A DNA stretch of 64,000 nt from Ruminobacter amylophilus (GCF_900115655.1 NZ_FOXF01000009.1:17913-81912); one strand, 5' to 3'; shown: positions 1 to 8,859, counted from the stretch's first letter. The notes: generated from the letters alone by a model not told the origin. Translations and numbers: made by a program.

Positions 1-69
1 ATAGCATCTCCAATGTCCGGATGTGCTGCAAAATACAACTGCCTTGAAGCGGATCCGAATACGTTTTAA
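1..69 (+). CDS. C-terminal end of a cysteine-tail membrane protein (partial)
   Basis: Only the last 22 codons and the TAA stop are in the window. The visible tail contains SGCAAKYNC followed by LEADPNTF. This matches the tails of the next two genes, which end in a Ser-x-Cys, a short spacer, a second Cys and then DPN plus two residues. It is therefore the third visible member of a tandem paralogous group. Nothing can be said of its N-terminus. No function is known to me. Confidence 0.6.
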   Translation: MASPMSGCAAKYNCLEADPNTF

Positions 70-211
70 CACTGCTGAAGACTTTTGTCCAATCCGCAAC
101 GGCAAATCATGCCGGACAATTACGCCAACCGTCACAATATGAAAGATCGGCAGATGTATTCCTTTTCATTGTCTGATACCTTTTATTATGGACATAAAAC
201 GGAGATCTGAT

Positions 212-1252
212 ATGGATGACAGCAGAGAATACGAAAACACGGTCAATAACGAAGAGCTGAAAAAAGAACCATCTTCCTGCAATAATGCTCCCGAATTATC
301 CTCTCAAAACTCTGACGATGACGTCATAAACAGACTGTATACAGAATACTCAGACTTCAACAAAGACAGGTTTCCATCCTTTGTGGATACCCCTGAATTT
401 GAAAAATCAGCCGAAGACTTCAGCAGAATTAAACGTCTGCTGTACATCTGCTTCCCTGCCTCCTTATTTTTTCCTGTCTTTCTTATGTTTTACTTCTACA
501 CTCTCACAGTCGCTTTGTCTGCTGATTACCGTGCATATTCATTCATAAAAAATTACAGGACATCTGCTCTGTACAAGGATATTGTAAAACTCTGCCTTCT
601 CCATCTCTGTGAATTCTGCGTGTCGGCTTTTATGTTCGGACTGATTATTCACGGCTGTTTCGGAAACTTTTACGGAAAGATATTCATCTTAACGGGAATA
701 ATCCTAATGATGATCAGCTGTTTCAGCTGGCCTCTCGCCTTAAAGACCTCGGAAAAATTCAGGAACAGGGAACCTGAAATACAGCAGAGCACTCCTATTG
801 TCTCCGTTCCAAAGTATGAATTAGCAATAAAAATCTACGGTGTAATCATTGTAATGTTCAATTTTTTTCTGGCGGTATACTTATACAACTACTATGAAGG
901 TCTTTATTTCAATACCAGATACCTGCCGGAGCTCGGTCCTGCACTCAGAGAATACAGACAATGTGTCCTCGATAACGGAGGTCTGAAAGAATTTGAAGAA
1001 GGTGTACCTCTGAAGAATTCTTTTCTAACAGAATGCGGCAGTATCAATGATTACAGAACTGAAAATATTACCGGTGTCCACGCTTTCAGGGAGAAACTCA
1101 GCGCATCGTTCTTTTTTCCCATGACGAGCTACACGGCGATACTGTTCTATCAGACGGTTAACGGAGAAAAGACACTGATATGGAAAGCTTCACCAAAATC
1201 AAGTTGTGCTGAAAAAACAAAATGTCTTGAGCCTGATCCAAATTTACTTTAG
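212..1252 (+). CDS. Multi-pass membrane protein with cysteine-tail domain, unknown function
   Basis: A 346-residue protein if it starts at the ATG at 212, which has GGAG eight bases upstream; an ATG at 188 lacks a good ribosome site. The N-terminal 75 residues are acidic and polar. Four hydrophobic segments follow, around residues 76-100, 130-152, 156-178 and 208-232. The last 110 residues look extracytoplasmic and carry four cysteines, ending SSCAEKTKC then DPNLL. That tail is shared with the gene ending at 69 and the gene at 1281, although the N-terminal parts differ. I do not recognise the family. A sensor or envelope role is only a guess. Confidence 0.65.
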   Translation: MDDSREYENTVNNEELKKEPSSCNNAPELSSQNSDDDVINRLYTEYSDFNKDRFPSFVDTPEFEKSAEDFSRIKRLLYICFPASLFFPVFLMFYFYTLTVALSADYRAYSFIKNYRTSALYKDIVKLCLLHLCEFCVSAFMFGLIIHGCFGNFYGKIFILTGIILMMISCFSWPLALKTSEKFRNREPEIQQSTPIVSVPKYELAIKIYGVIIVMFNFFLAVYLYNYYEGLYFNTRYLPELGPALREYRQCVLDNGGLKEFEEGVPLKNSFLTECGSINDYRTENITGVHAFREKLSASFFFPMTSYTAILFYQTVNGEKTLIWKASPKSSCAEKTKCLEPDPNLL

Positions 1253-1280
1253 ATTCTTGTACTGAAAAGAGGTTTTCTTC

Positions 1281-2168
1281 ATGGCTTACTGTAAAAAGTG
1301 CGGTACCGTTCTGAAAAAGTATATTGAAATCTGTCCTCTGTGCGGTGCGCCTACAGGCATGGAGAAAACGGATGATTACGGATTTTATGCAGGTAAGGCT
1401 CAACATAACGGAAACGGTGAAAACGCTGACTTTTCTGATTCTTCCGAGTACCGCAGCATGAATGCTCAGACCGGAGACGCAATTACAGACGAGGAGTCGA
1501 CCTCTCTGGAACAGGGAAATCAGAACAAAGAACAAGACAGCGGAGCGGGACTGCCGGCAGTCATACAGGATGTTTACCAATCCGGACAGAATGAAAAACG
1601 CAGGAAACCTGAATCAGACGGCAGAGCCTTTAATCCTGACGATATTTATTTTTACACCAGAACCGAACAATTCCAGAAAACAGTCAGAAAACACTCCGGA
1701 CAGAAAAAAACTGTCTACCGCATACTGCTGGTAGGTCTTTTTATTTTTGCAGGTGCCGCAGTCTACACTGCCGTCTCCCTGTATGATTTTGACGTATACG
1801 GCTCCAGACTGGTTTTCCATAACATGCAGAATTTCAGGAAAAAGCCACTGTCAGATGTGGCGGAAACACTGCACCGGACCAGAAAATGTCTTTTGGACAG
1901 CGGAGCAATGAATTACTATGCTCCGAATACAAAGGTAAAAATTCCACATCATTCCAGCTGTCACATGTCCGGAGAAAACCAGAACGTGCAGATTAATGTT
2001 TCCAGCAGCGGAACCGTCACGGCTGTTTTCAGCTCTCCGGAAACAGACTACATTGTTGAACCGTTTTACGCGTCCGGTAAGGAAAAGAAAATAGTATGGA
2101 AAGTATCACAAACATCAGCATGCATCGCCAGATACAGCTGTGATGACGTGGATCCGAATACTCTGTAG
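1281..2168 (+). CDS. Zinc-ribbon, single-pass membrane protein with cysteine-tail domain
   Basis: A 295-residue protein with an AGAGG ribosome site before the ATG. Residues 4-22 form a zinc ribbon of two CxxC pairs (CKKC and CPLC). A long hydrophilic Ser/Gln/Glu-rich linker runs to about residue 145. One membrane helix lies near residues 148-170, and about 120 extracytoplasmic residues follow. This last part matches the end of the preceding gene: a conserved CLLDSG element, a Trp-Lys-x-Ser strand and the final Cys/Cys/DPN tail. The zinc ribbon would be cytoplasmic. The gene sits 28 bases after its paralogue, so they are probably co-transcribed. Function unknown. Confidence 0.7.
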   Translation: MAYCKKCGTVLKKYIEICPLCGAPTGMEKTDDYGFYAGKAQHNGNGENADFSDSSEYRSMNAQTGDAITDEESTSLEQGNQNKEQDSGAGLPAVIQDVYQSGQNEKRRKPESDGRAFNPDDIYFYTRTEQFQKTVRKHSGQKKTVYRILLVGLFIFAGAAVYTAVSLYDFDVYGSRLVFHNMQNFRKKPLSDVAETLHRTRKCLLDSGAMNYYAPNTKVKIPHHSSCHMSGENQNVQINVSSSGTVTAVFSSPETDYIVEPFYASGKEKKIVWKVSQTSACIARYSCDDVDPNTL

Positions 2169-2209
2169 CCGAAATCAGAACTGCGTACCGGTACTGCCGG
2201 CAGACGAAA

Positions 2210-2773
2210 TCAGTTCGGAAGCTCTTCGATCTGCGCCTCTGTTCTGTTCTTAAGTTTTTCCAGCTTCTTCTGCTCTCTTCTTCTGGCAAAAAATGCCGAA
2301 ATCATGGCACTGCATTCTTCTTCGAGAACCCCTGAAGTCACCTCTGGATGGTGATTATGTCTCGGATCCTGCAGAATGTTGAATACCGAAACATCTCCTC
2401 CCGTCTTGTAGTCACGGGCACCGTATATCACCCTGCCTATTCTGGCATGAATAATCGCTCCGGAACACATGATGCACGGCTCAAGAGTCACATACAGTCT
2501 GGTATCCGTAAGCCTGTAGTTGTCAAGCACACGCCCCGCTTCCCTGATGGCAGCAATCTCCGCATGAGCTGAAGGATCGTTCGCGGAAATCATTTTGTTG
2601 TGTCCGCGGGCAATAATACTGTTTCCGGCAACAATCACAGCCCCCACGGGAACTTCTCCGATATCCGCGGCAAGTTCCGCCTCTTTCATCGCTTCACGCA
2701 TGAAATATTCATCCGAATGTTCCGTCACGTTTACCGGATTCTCATCAGCAGGTAAATTACCGTTGTCCGCCAT
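2210..2773 (-). CDS. tadA: tRNA-specific adenosine deaminase TadA
   Basis: TadA deaminates adenosine 34 of tRNA-Arg(ACG) to inosine. The start at 2773 is preceded by AGAGGA and gives about 187 residues. The zinc-deaminase signature is complete: H70-A-E72 in the block SAHAEIAAIR, and C100/C103 in the block EPCIMC. The acidic N-terminal extension of about 20 residues is longer than usual and looks unstructured. The longer reading frame up to 2884 overlaps the end of nifS and has no supporting ribosome site. The gene lies 76 bases downstream of nifS on the same strand and may be read through from it. Confidence 0.93.
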   Translation of the reverse strand: MADNGNLPADENPVNVTEHSDEYFMREAMKEAELAADIGEVPVGAVIVAGNSIIARGHNKMISANDPSAHAEIAAIREAGRVLDNYRLTDTRLYVTLEPCIMCSGAIIHARIGRVIYGARDYKTGGDVSVFNILQDPRHNHHPEVTSGVLEEECSAMISAFFARRREQKKLEKLKNRTEAQIEELPN

Positions 2774-2849
2774 TGTATGTTCCTCTGCATATAAAAAAAC
2801 CGGTGCAAAGACATATATCCTTTCACCGGTCTGTTCCGATTGAATAAGA

Positions 2850-4061
2850 TTACAGGGTTCCCTTGTAGTCAGGATCAAATTCACCCATTGCCGGCTTGTT
2901 CTGCTGCCAGTACGGAGAATATGAACGGAGTTCGCTGATGATTCCCGGAATCACTTCAATGACACGATCTATTTCAGCTTCCTTGGTAAAACGGCTTAAG
3001 CTGAATCTTACGGTACCGTGTGCAGAGGTAAACGGAATCTTCATGGCTCTCATAACATGAGAAGGTTCCAGAGAACCGCTGGTGCAGGCGCTGCCGCTGG
3101 TGGCGGCAATTCCGTACTCGTTAAGCTTGAGGAGAATACTTTCACCTTCAACATATTCAAAAGCGATATTGAGGGTGTTTGCGGTTCTGTTTTCCACGTC
3201 ACCGGTAACAAAGCAGTTTGGAACGGCCTTGAGAATGCCGTACTGCAGACGGTCTCTCAATTCCTTAACGGTATCGTTCATCATAGGAAGATGCATTTTT
3301 GCAAGTTCACAGGCAACACCGAGACCTACGATATACGGAGCATTTTCGGTACCTGCCCTGCGGCCGCGTTCCTGATGACCGCCGTGCATGAAGGAACGGA
3401 ATCTGGTACCGCGACGGAGATAAAGCACGCCCACGCCCTTTGGAGCATGAATCTTATGACCGCTGAAACTCAGCATGTCGATTTTGGTGCGCTTCAGATC
3501 AATATCAATCTTGCCTGCCGCCTGTACGCCGTCGGTGTGGAACTGAGCCCCCACTTCCTTGGCCATTTCAGCCATCTGTTCAACCGGGAAGATTGTACCG
3601 GTTTCATTGTTTGCCCACATTACGGAAACAATGGCGGTCTTGTCTGACAGAAGTCTGCGGTATTCGTCAAGATCCAGACGGCCTCTGCCGTCAACACCGA
3701 GATAATGAACCTTGTAGCCTTTCTTTTCAAGAGTTGCACAGGTGTCAAGAATGGCAGGATGCTCAACCGCGGTGGTAATCACCTCCCTGCGGTCCGGACA
3801 GGCGTTGAGGGCGCTCCATAATGCAGTATTGTCTGATTCAGTGGCACAGGAGGTGAAAATAATCTCATCGTCATGTTCGGCTCCCAGAAATTCAGCAACC
3901 TGATGTCTTGCCTTGTCGATGGCATGACGTACAGGCTCACCAAACTCGTGCATGGAGCTTGGATTGCCATAATATTCGGTAAAGAATGGAATCATGGCGT
4001 TATAAACCAGAGGATCGGTCTTTGTAGTGGCGTTGTTGTCTAAATAAATTCCCTGAGTCAT
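2850..4061 (-). CDS. nifS: Cysteine desulfurase, NifS type
   Basis: A PLP enzyme that removes sulfur from cysteine and hands it to the scaffold encoded next to it. The 403 residues include the PLP lysine K203 in SFSGHK and the persulfide cysteine C326 in GSACTSGSLEPSH. The TSGS form of that loop and the following HVMRAM favour the NifS rather than the IscS branch. The C-terminal end (SPYW and following) resembles the IscS scaffold-docking tail. It lies 19 bases downstream of nifU, so the pair is an operon. No iscR, iscA, hscBA or fdx is nearby. Confidence 0.93.
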   Translation of the reverse strand: MTQGIYLDNNATTKTDPLVYNAMIPFFTEYYGNPSSMHEFGEPVRHAIDKARHQVAEFLGAEHDDEIIFTSCATESDNTALWSALNACPDRREVITTAVEHPAILDTCATLEKKGYKVHYLGVDGRGRLDLDEYRRLLSDKTAIVSVMWANNETGTIFPVEQMAEMAKEVGAQFHTDGVQAAGKIDIDLKRTKIDMLSFSGHKIHAPKGVGVLYLRRGTRFRSFMHGGHQERGRRAGTENAPYIVGLGVACELAKMHLPMMNDTVKELRDRLQYGILKAVPNCFVTGDVENRTANTLNIAFEYVEGESILLKLNEYGIAATSGSACTSGSLEPSHVMRAMKIPFTSAHGTVRFSLSRFTKEAEIDRVIEVIPGIISELRSYSPYWQQNKPAMGEFDPDYKGTL

Positions 4062-4080
4062 AGTATCTGTCCTGCCTCTT

Positions 4081-5010
4081 TTAGTGATGAGATGGAGTAC
4101 CTACGTTAACAACCTGAATGTATTCACCGATGGCTTCCATAATCTGCTGCTGAATCCATGACAGTGTCATATCGGTCATCATACAGCCGGTGCAGGCACC
4201 AGAGAGTTCAACTTCAACACGATCAGCGGTAACACGCTTGAGAACCACGCTGCCGCCGTCCTGAGCCAGAGCTGGCTTCATTCTTTCGATAATGTCCACC
4301 ACGGTCTGATAGAAAGGAACCGCTTCGTTTTCAGGAACATTTTCATCTGCAGGAGCAGTCTGAACGGTAATTTCCTTTTCTTCTGTCTGAGAGGCTCTGT
4401 TGGCATGTTCACACTGTCCCTTGTAGTAGGCGTCACCTGCCATTTCATCAAGAGTCTTCTTGATGATTTCCTCAATCTTTTCAATACATGAACCGCATGC
4501 GCCGCCGGCCTTGGTATAGTTGGTAACATCCTGAACGGTGCTCAGATTGTTTTCCTTGATAGCTCTGACAATCTTGGCTTCATCGATACCGAAGCATTTG
4601 CAGACAAGAGGAGAATCCTCGTGGTCATGAACATATTCTTCACCCTTGTACTGAGCAACCGCTGCTTCAAGGGCTTCACGACCCATTACGGAACAGTGCA
4701 TTTTTTCGGCAGGAAGACCATCCAGATAATCGGCAACATCCTGATTGGTAATCTTAAGAGCCTCATCAATGGTCTTGCCGATAATCATTTCAGTAAGAGC
4801 TGAAGATGAAGCAATGGCACTGCCGCAGCCGAAAGTCTGGAAGCCTGCGTCTTCAATAACGTCAGTTTCCGGATTAACCTTAAGCATCAGACGGAGCGCA
4901 TCACCGCATGAAATGGAACCAACGTCGCCAATTGCATTCGCATTTTCAACAACCTTGGCATTTCTCGGATGGAAGAAGTGATCTTTTACCTTCTCTGAAT
5001 AATCCCACAT
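4081..5010 (-). CDS. nifU: Fe-S scaffold protein NifU, three-domain type
   Basis: A 309-residue scaffold for Fe-S cluster assembly with all three NifU modules. The IscU-like domain has C35, C62 and C106. The central [2Fe-2S] domain has C137/C139 and C172/C175. After a charged linker (about 205-232), the C-terminal NFU domain has the CTGC motif (C273/C276). Full-length NifU outside a nitrogenase cluster is known in some epsilonproteobacteria and anaerobic protists, where it serves general Fe-S assembly; no other nif gene is visible here. The ATG at 5010 follows a purine-rich AGAGAGG and lies about 33 bases after a structured leader. Confidence 0.94.
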   Translation of the reverse strand: MWDYSEKVKDHFFHPRNAKVVENANAIGDVGSISCGDALRLMLKVNPETDVIEDAGFQTFGCGSAIASSSALTEMIIGKTIDEALKITNQDVADYLDGLPAEKMHCSVMGREALEAAVAQYKGEEYVHDHEDSPLVCKCFGIDEAKIVRAIKENNLSTVQDVTNYTKAGGACGSCIEKIEEIIKKTLDEMAGDAYYKGQCEHANRASQTEEKEITVQTAPADENVPENEAVPFYQTVVDIIERMKPALAQDGGSVVLKRVTADRVEVELSGACTGCMMTDMTLSWIQQQIMEAIGEYIQVVNVGTPSHH

Positions 5011-5043
5011 AAATAAATCTGCCTCTCTTAATTAAAAATTTCA

Positions 5044-5110
5044 CAAAGTACGGTTCCGAGGAACTTCCGTATGCAGTGAATACACCGAAACACGCAGTCG
5101 TGGTACTTTG
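5044..5110 (-). promoter_or_regulatory. Four-way-junction RNA fold in the nifU leader
   Basis: Read on the minus strand, an 8-bp stem pairs 5103-5110 with 5044-5051 (CAAAGTAC with GTACTTTG) and encloses 51 bases. Those bases divide almost without gaps into three hairpins: 5091-5102 (CACG stem, ACTG loop), 5065-5090 (about 8 bp with one bulge and wobble pairs) and 5053-5064 (GTTC stem, CTCG loop). Only one junction base is left unpaired. It ends about 33 bases before the nifU start. The pairing is seen directly; a regulatory role such as a riboswitch or protein-binding leader is inference. Confidence 0.45.
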
Positions 5111-5346
5111 GAAAATTAAAAATCGTTCTTTCTCTAAACGCCTGAAATTATAAATCATTAATCACACTTTTATCTGATTTTTTTTATCACCAAGATAAAA
5201 ATTATCATTTGACAAAAAAAAGATTTTTCCAGACGATGTATTTTACGTTTTTGAATACGCGATCTTTTACCGGAATCTTTATTTATGCTATATTTTCCGT
5301 TCACTTAATGAAGAAGGCGTCTGTCATGTCGTCCGGAATATCATGA

Positions 5347-5381
5347 GAAAAAAACAGTGTATTTTCATCTCTGTTTTTTTC
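5347..5381. repeat. Perfect 11-bp inverted repeat with A7/T7 arms
   Basis: The arm GAAAAAAACAG at 5347-5357 is mirrored exactly at 5371-5381 around a 13-base loop. It lies in the 437-base gap between the divergent nifU and dnaT-like genes. Since the plus-strand arm ends in seven T it could act as a weak terminator. It could also be a protein site. The rest of the gap is AT-rich with no gene. Confidence 0.4.
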
Positions 5382-5447
5382 CTGATTCACAGCATACATG
5401 ATTGATGATTCTTTAACTGTTTATCTAATCAAACGGAACAAGACACC

Positions 5448-5999
5448 ATGCTGAATGCCCAGGAAATCAAAATCATAACCAACGGATACCTGCATCTGCA
5501 GTCAAGAGTCATTTACACCGCCTATCTCTCCACCTATTCGGAGAACGGGGAAATCGTTCTGGACTACGTCATGGCTCTCAACAGCATTACCATCATCAGT
5601 CAGAACGGCGGTTACGCGTACCGTCCGAATGCCGAGGAAATCAACGGTTACATTCTTGAGCTTATTCGCTTCGGTCTGCTTGAACCTCTTGAAAAGCCGG
5701 CATCGGTCGTCAGCGGTCAGGTACCGTATTACAGCGGAATCCGCTGCCGTCTTCCCGCAAGATTTGCAGGAACATCCGAGGAAACCTCATTCCGTCTCTA
5801 CCCCATGCATGCAGACTGGCAGCCGTCGTCCCAGTTTGCCGAGCAGGCTCAGTTCAGCGGGCTTTCGGACATTTCCTTCAACCTGACGGAACTCAATGAA
5901 TTCGTAAGCTACTGGATTACCACCAGAGCGGTAAAGGATGATCCCCACTGGAATCTGGCATTCATAAATTTTCTGAAAAGAAAGAGACACGAAATCTGA
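5448..5999 (+). CDS. DnaT-like primosomal protein
   Basis: A 183-residue protein. Residues about 118-181 resemble the single-strand DNA-binding C-terminal domain of primosomal DnaT: a W-x-P start, a helical FAEQAQFSG stretch, then LNEFVSYW and a basic end around FLKRKRHE. The length is close to DnaT (about 179). The N-terminal half does not look like enterobacterial DnaT; it resembles a small helix-turn-helix fold (QSRVIYTAYLS and following). The likely role is restart primosome assembly with PriA/PriB and DnaB. The ATG follows GGAACAAGACACC, with only a weak ribosome site. Confidence 0.6.
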   Translation: MLNAQEIKIITNGYLHLQSRVIYTAYLSTYSENGEIVLDYVMALNSITIISQNGGYAYRPNAEEINGYILELIRFGLLEPLEKPASVVSGQVPYYSGIRCRLPARFAGTSEETSFRLYPMHADWQPSSQFAEQAQFSGLSDISFNLTELNEFVSYWITTRAVKDDPHWNLAFINFLKRKRHEI

Positions 6000-6043
6000 T
6001 TCCGCACGGAACGTTTTTTTGCCGTACCGGCTCATGTCATCTG

Positions 6044-6072
6044 TAGTTAATCAGCACCGTTTCTGTTATAAT
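6044..6072 (+). promoter_or_regulatory. Extended -10 promoter for cmoA
   Basis: TGTTATAAT at 6064-6072 is an extended -10 element. The -35 position at 6044-6049 reads TAGTTA, a weak match. The start codon of cmoA follows 34 bases later. Confidence 0.5.
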
Positions 6073-6106
6073 TGTCACGTTTTTGAACAATGGAAGTATT
6101 CTGATT

Positions 6107-6826
6107 ATGCATGACAATATATTCGCGGCTCCCCGTGACCGTATCGGTGATTTTTCTTTTGATGATACTGTGGCAAACGTGTTTCCCGACATGATCAGGA
6201 GATCGGTTCCCGGGTATTCGAATATTGTCAGTGCCATCGGCATGTTCACTGCGAAATTTTCCCGTCCCGACACCAAGCTCTATGACCTGGGATGCAGTCT
6301 CGGCGCCTGCAGCATTGAAATGAACAGATACGCAGCCGAAGGCTGTGAAGTCATCGGCATCGACAATTCGGAAGCAATGGTAAGCCGTGCCAGAGAAATA
6401 GTAAAAGGCTATAAAGGCAACGGAAAAGTGAACATAATTGCCGGAGACATCACCGATTTCGAATTCGAACCGTCATCAGTCGTGGTGCTAAACTTTGTGC
6501 TTCAGTTCATCGCTCCGGAAAAACGCGATGCTCTCATGAAAAAGATTGCCGATTCCCTGGTTCCCGGCGGAATCCTCGTACTCAGTGAAAAATTCAAGTT
6601 TGCGGATGAAACCATACAGAACACCCTCTTCGACCTGCATCTTGATTTCAAAAAGGCCAACGGATACTCGGATCTTGAAATCAGTCAGAAGAGAACATCT
6701 CTTGAAAACGTGCTGATTTCCGATGAAGTTCCGACTCATATCGCCCGTCTGAAAAACTGCGGTTTTTCACACGCGTCGGTATGGTATCAGTGCTTTAATT
6801 TCGGCTCGATAATAGCCATAAAGTAA
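6107..6826 (+). CDS. cmoA: Carboxy-S-adenosyl-L-methionine synthase CmoA
   Basis: CmoA converts SAM and prephenate into carboxy-SAM, the donor used by CmoB for wobble uridine modification. The start at 6107 gives 239 residues, like the E. coli enzyme. The family hallmark block FPDMIRRSVPGYSN is at residues 26-39. The SAM-binding loop DLGCSLGACS is at residues 60-69, followed by the acidic GIDNS. Upstream ATG 6083 has no ribosome site and would add eight non-conserved residues. cmoB follows after 95 bases, the usual order. Confidence 0.95.
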   Translation: MHDNIFAAPRDRIGDFSFDDTVANVFPDMIRRSVPGYSNIVSAIGMFTAKFSRPDTKLYDLGCSLGACSIEMNRYAAEGCEVIGIDNSEAMVSRAREIVKGYKGNGKVNIIAGDITDFEFEPSSVVVLNFVLQFIAPEKRDALMKKIADSLVPGGILVLSEKFKFADETIQNTLFDLHLDFKKANGYSDLEISQKRTSLENVLISDEVPTHIARLKNCGFSHASVWYQCFNFGSIIAIK

Positions 6827-6921
6827 ATTTGCAAAAGCAAAAAAAATCTGTTTACCAAAGCACGGCAAAACATTAAACTACGCATCAAATATTATCCGAT
6901 GCACTTTATGGAGTATTTCTG

Positions 6922-7914
6922 ATGTTTACCCCCTTCAATACCTTTCTGGAAACAATCGCTGGAGACCGGCAGCTCAGCCGCTGGCTCACCAGACTGCCGG
7001 CAGATCTGGAAGCTTTTCTGAAATCAGCCGAAGGGCAGGAATTCCGCAGATACGAAAAAATTCTGGAACGTACCAGATCACTGCATGCCGATACCCTGAA
7101 CCTCAATCAGCCGTACGTGTCATTCGGCAGAGGAGAAGACATCACTCCCGGACAGCACCAGATGCTCAGGGCTCTCTACAGAGAAATGATGCCCTGGCGC
7201 AAGGGACCGTACGAATTTTTCGGAGAAAAGGCGGAATCAGAATGGCGCAGCTTCATGAAGTGGGATCGCCTGATTAAAGGAATCACTCCGCTTGCCGGCC
7301 GAAAAATCCTTGATGTCGGCTGCGGCAACGGTTACCACATGTGGCGTATGCTCGGCGAGGGAGCCGAAAGAGTAGTGGGTATTGACCCATGCGCTCTGTT
7401 CACTGCCCAGTTTGAACTGTTTAAACGCGCAGTTCCTGAAGACATTCAGAAGAAGATTCATCTGCTTCCCCTGGGTATTGAACAGCTGCCTCAGCTTGAA
7501 GCGTTCGACACGGTTTTTTCAATGGGAGTGCTGTACCACAGACGCAGTGCCGTTGACCATCTGATGCAGCTTCAGAGCCAGCTGGTACCCGGCGGTGAAC
7601 TGGTTCTTGAGACCATGGTTATCGAGGGAGACGAGCAGACTGTTCTCATTCCGAAAGACCGTTATGCCAAAATGCCGAACATCTGGTATATACCATCGAT
7701 CTCATCCTTGGAAAATTTATTGAATAGATGCGGATATATTAATGTAAAATTAATAGACGTATGCATGACAACCACTGAAGAACAGCGCCGTACGGAATTA
7801 ATGATTACGGAGTCTCTGGAGGATTTTCTGGATCCGCAGGATCACACCAGGACCATTGAAGGTTATCAGGCACCTACAAGAGCCGTATTTACAGCCCAGA
7901 AAAAAGGTAGATAA
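6922..7914 (+). CDS. cmoB: tRNA U34 carboxymethyltransferase CmoB
   Basis: CmoB transfers the carboxymethyl group of carboxy-SAM to 5-hydroxyuridine 34 of tRNA, giving cmo5U and wider wobble decoding. The 330 residues match the family (about 323). The Rossmann loop ILDVGCGNGYHMWRM lies at residues 129-143, followed by VVGIDP. Upstream, the conserved PWRKGP block at 91-96 belongs to the carboxy-SAM pocket. The gene ends three bases before the next one, so the downstream lipoprotein is probably co-transcribed with it. Confidence 0.95.
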   Translation: MFTPFNTFLETIAGDRQLSRWLTRLPADLEAFLKSAEGQEFRRYEKILERTRSLHADTLNLNQPYVSFGRGEDITPGQHQMLRALYREMMPWRKGPYEFFGEKAESEWRSFMKWDRLIKGITPLAGRKILDVGCGNGYHMWRMLGEGAERVVGIDPCALFTAQFELFKRAVPEDIQKKIHLLPLGIEQLPQLEAFDTVFSMGVLYHRRSAVDHLMQLQSQLVPGGELVLETMVIEGDEQTVLIPKDRYAKMPNIWYIPSISSLENLLNRCGYINVKLIDVCMTTTEEQRRTELMITESLEDFLDPQDHTRTIEGYQAPTRAVFTAQKKGR

Positions 7915-7917
7915 GAT

Positions 7918-8859
7918 ATGTTCAGACATACAAAGAAATTATGCTCAGCCATTACACTGATACTTATGACAGTTACCGGCTGTCAGATGGCAAACGACAC
8001 ATCCGGCAGCACCACTCTCAATGCCATCAATGAACTGAGAGATCAGCAGGCAACACTGATTCCGGAGCTTGCCTCAATCAAAGAAGAACTTGCTGACCTC
8101 AAGGCATCAAGAACAGCCGAAATGGCCGCTCTCAATGAAAAAATCGAATCCGCGCACAGCAACAGAAAAGAACTTGCGGAAATCAACAGCAACCTGAATT
8201 CCCTGCGCACCACCATCAACAGTAAAATGAACAGTCAGGTAGAATCTCCGAAGGAAGTCAAAACCATGAATGCCGACAGTACAAAATTATCAGACGGAAA
8301 GATGATCTTCGGTGAAGTTGAATGGATTTACATCGGTGAAGCCGATGCCTCACTTGAAGGCCGTATTGATACCGGTGCCGCCGTATCTTCAATCAGTGCC
8401 GTTGATGTTGAGAAGTTTGAAAGAGACGGCAAGACCTGGTACCGCTTCGGTATTCCTCTTACCGAAGACAATACCATCACCATTGAAGCTCCATGGGTAC
8501 GCAACACTCAGATTAAACAGGCCTCAACCAACGGTAACATTGAAGACAGACCAGTGGTAAAGCTTACCGTCAAGGTTGATTCCTACACCGGAAAGGCGGA
8601 ATTCTCCTTAAAGAACAGAACCAGTATGGCCTACCCTATCCTTATCGGCCGTGAATTCATCAAGGATATTGCCGTAGTCGATGTTTCAAGACATCACGTA
8701 CAGAAGAGAATTGAGGCAAACACGGTATTCACAAACTACAAGGATACCACCAAGAAGAATCTGGTTAAGAAAGACAGCAAAAAAGAAGAAATTCCGGCAA
8801 AGCCGGCCGACAGTCAGAATGTTCAGACTGCGGGCAACGGAGCCAAACCGGCCAAATAA
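7918..8859 (+). CDS. Lipoprotein with coiled coil and retropepsin-like (RimB/zinc protease) domain
   Basis: A signal peptide ends in the lipobox VTGC (Cys22). Residues about 35-110 are a charged coiled coil. From about 130 to 260 comes the domain annotated in databases as putative ATP-dependent zinc protease (PF05618), with the aspartic-protease-like motif D151-T-G-A in GRIDTGAAVSSI and the later PILIGREFIKD block. The C-terminal 50 residues are Lys/Ala/Pro rich. The family usually accompanies RimK-like or ATP-grasp ligase genes, as here. It should be a lipid-anchored periplasmic peptidase-like protein; its substrate is unknown. A terminator follows it. Confidence 0.8.
   Translation: MFRHTKKLCSAITLILMTVTGCQMANDTSGSTTLNAINELRDQQATLIPELASIKEELADLKASRTAEMAALNEKIESAHSNRKELAEINSNLNSLRTTINSKMNSQVESPKEVKTMNADSTKLSDGKMIFGEVEWIYIGEADASLEGRIDTGAAVSSISAVDVEKFERDGKTWYRFGIPLTEDNTITIEAPWVRNTQIKQASTNGNIEDRPVVKLTVKVDSYTGKAEFSLKNRTSMAYPILIGREFIKDIAVVDVSRHHVQKRIEANTVFTNYKDTTKKNLVKKDSKKEEIPAKPADSQNVQTAGNGAKPAK

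Noticed and set aside
1..2168. Type IV pilins, because of the C-terminal cysteine pair
   Set aside because: There is no prepilin leader or N-terminal pilin helix; the resemblance is limited to a Trp strand and cysteines.
5044..5110. A tRNA gene suggested by the cloverleaf shape
   Set aside because: Arms are too short, there is no seven-base T loop or anticodon loop, and no CCA or discriminator layout. It is better read as an mRNA leader.
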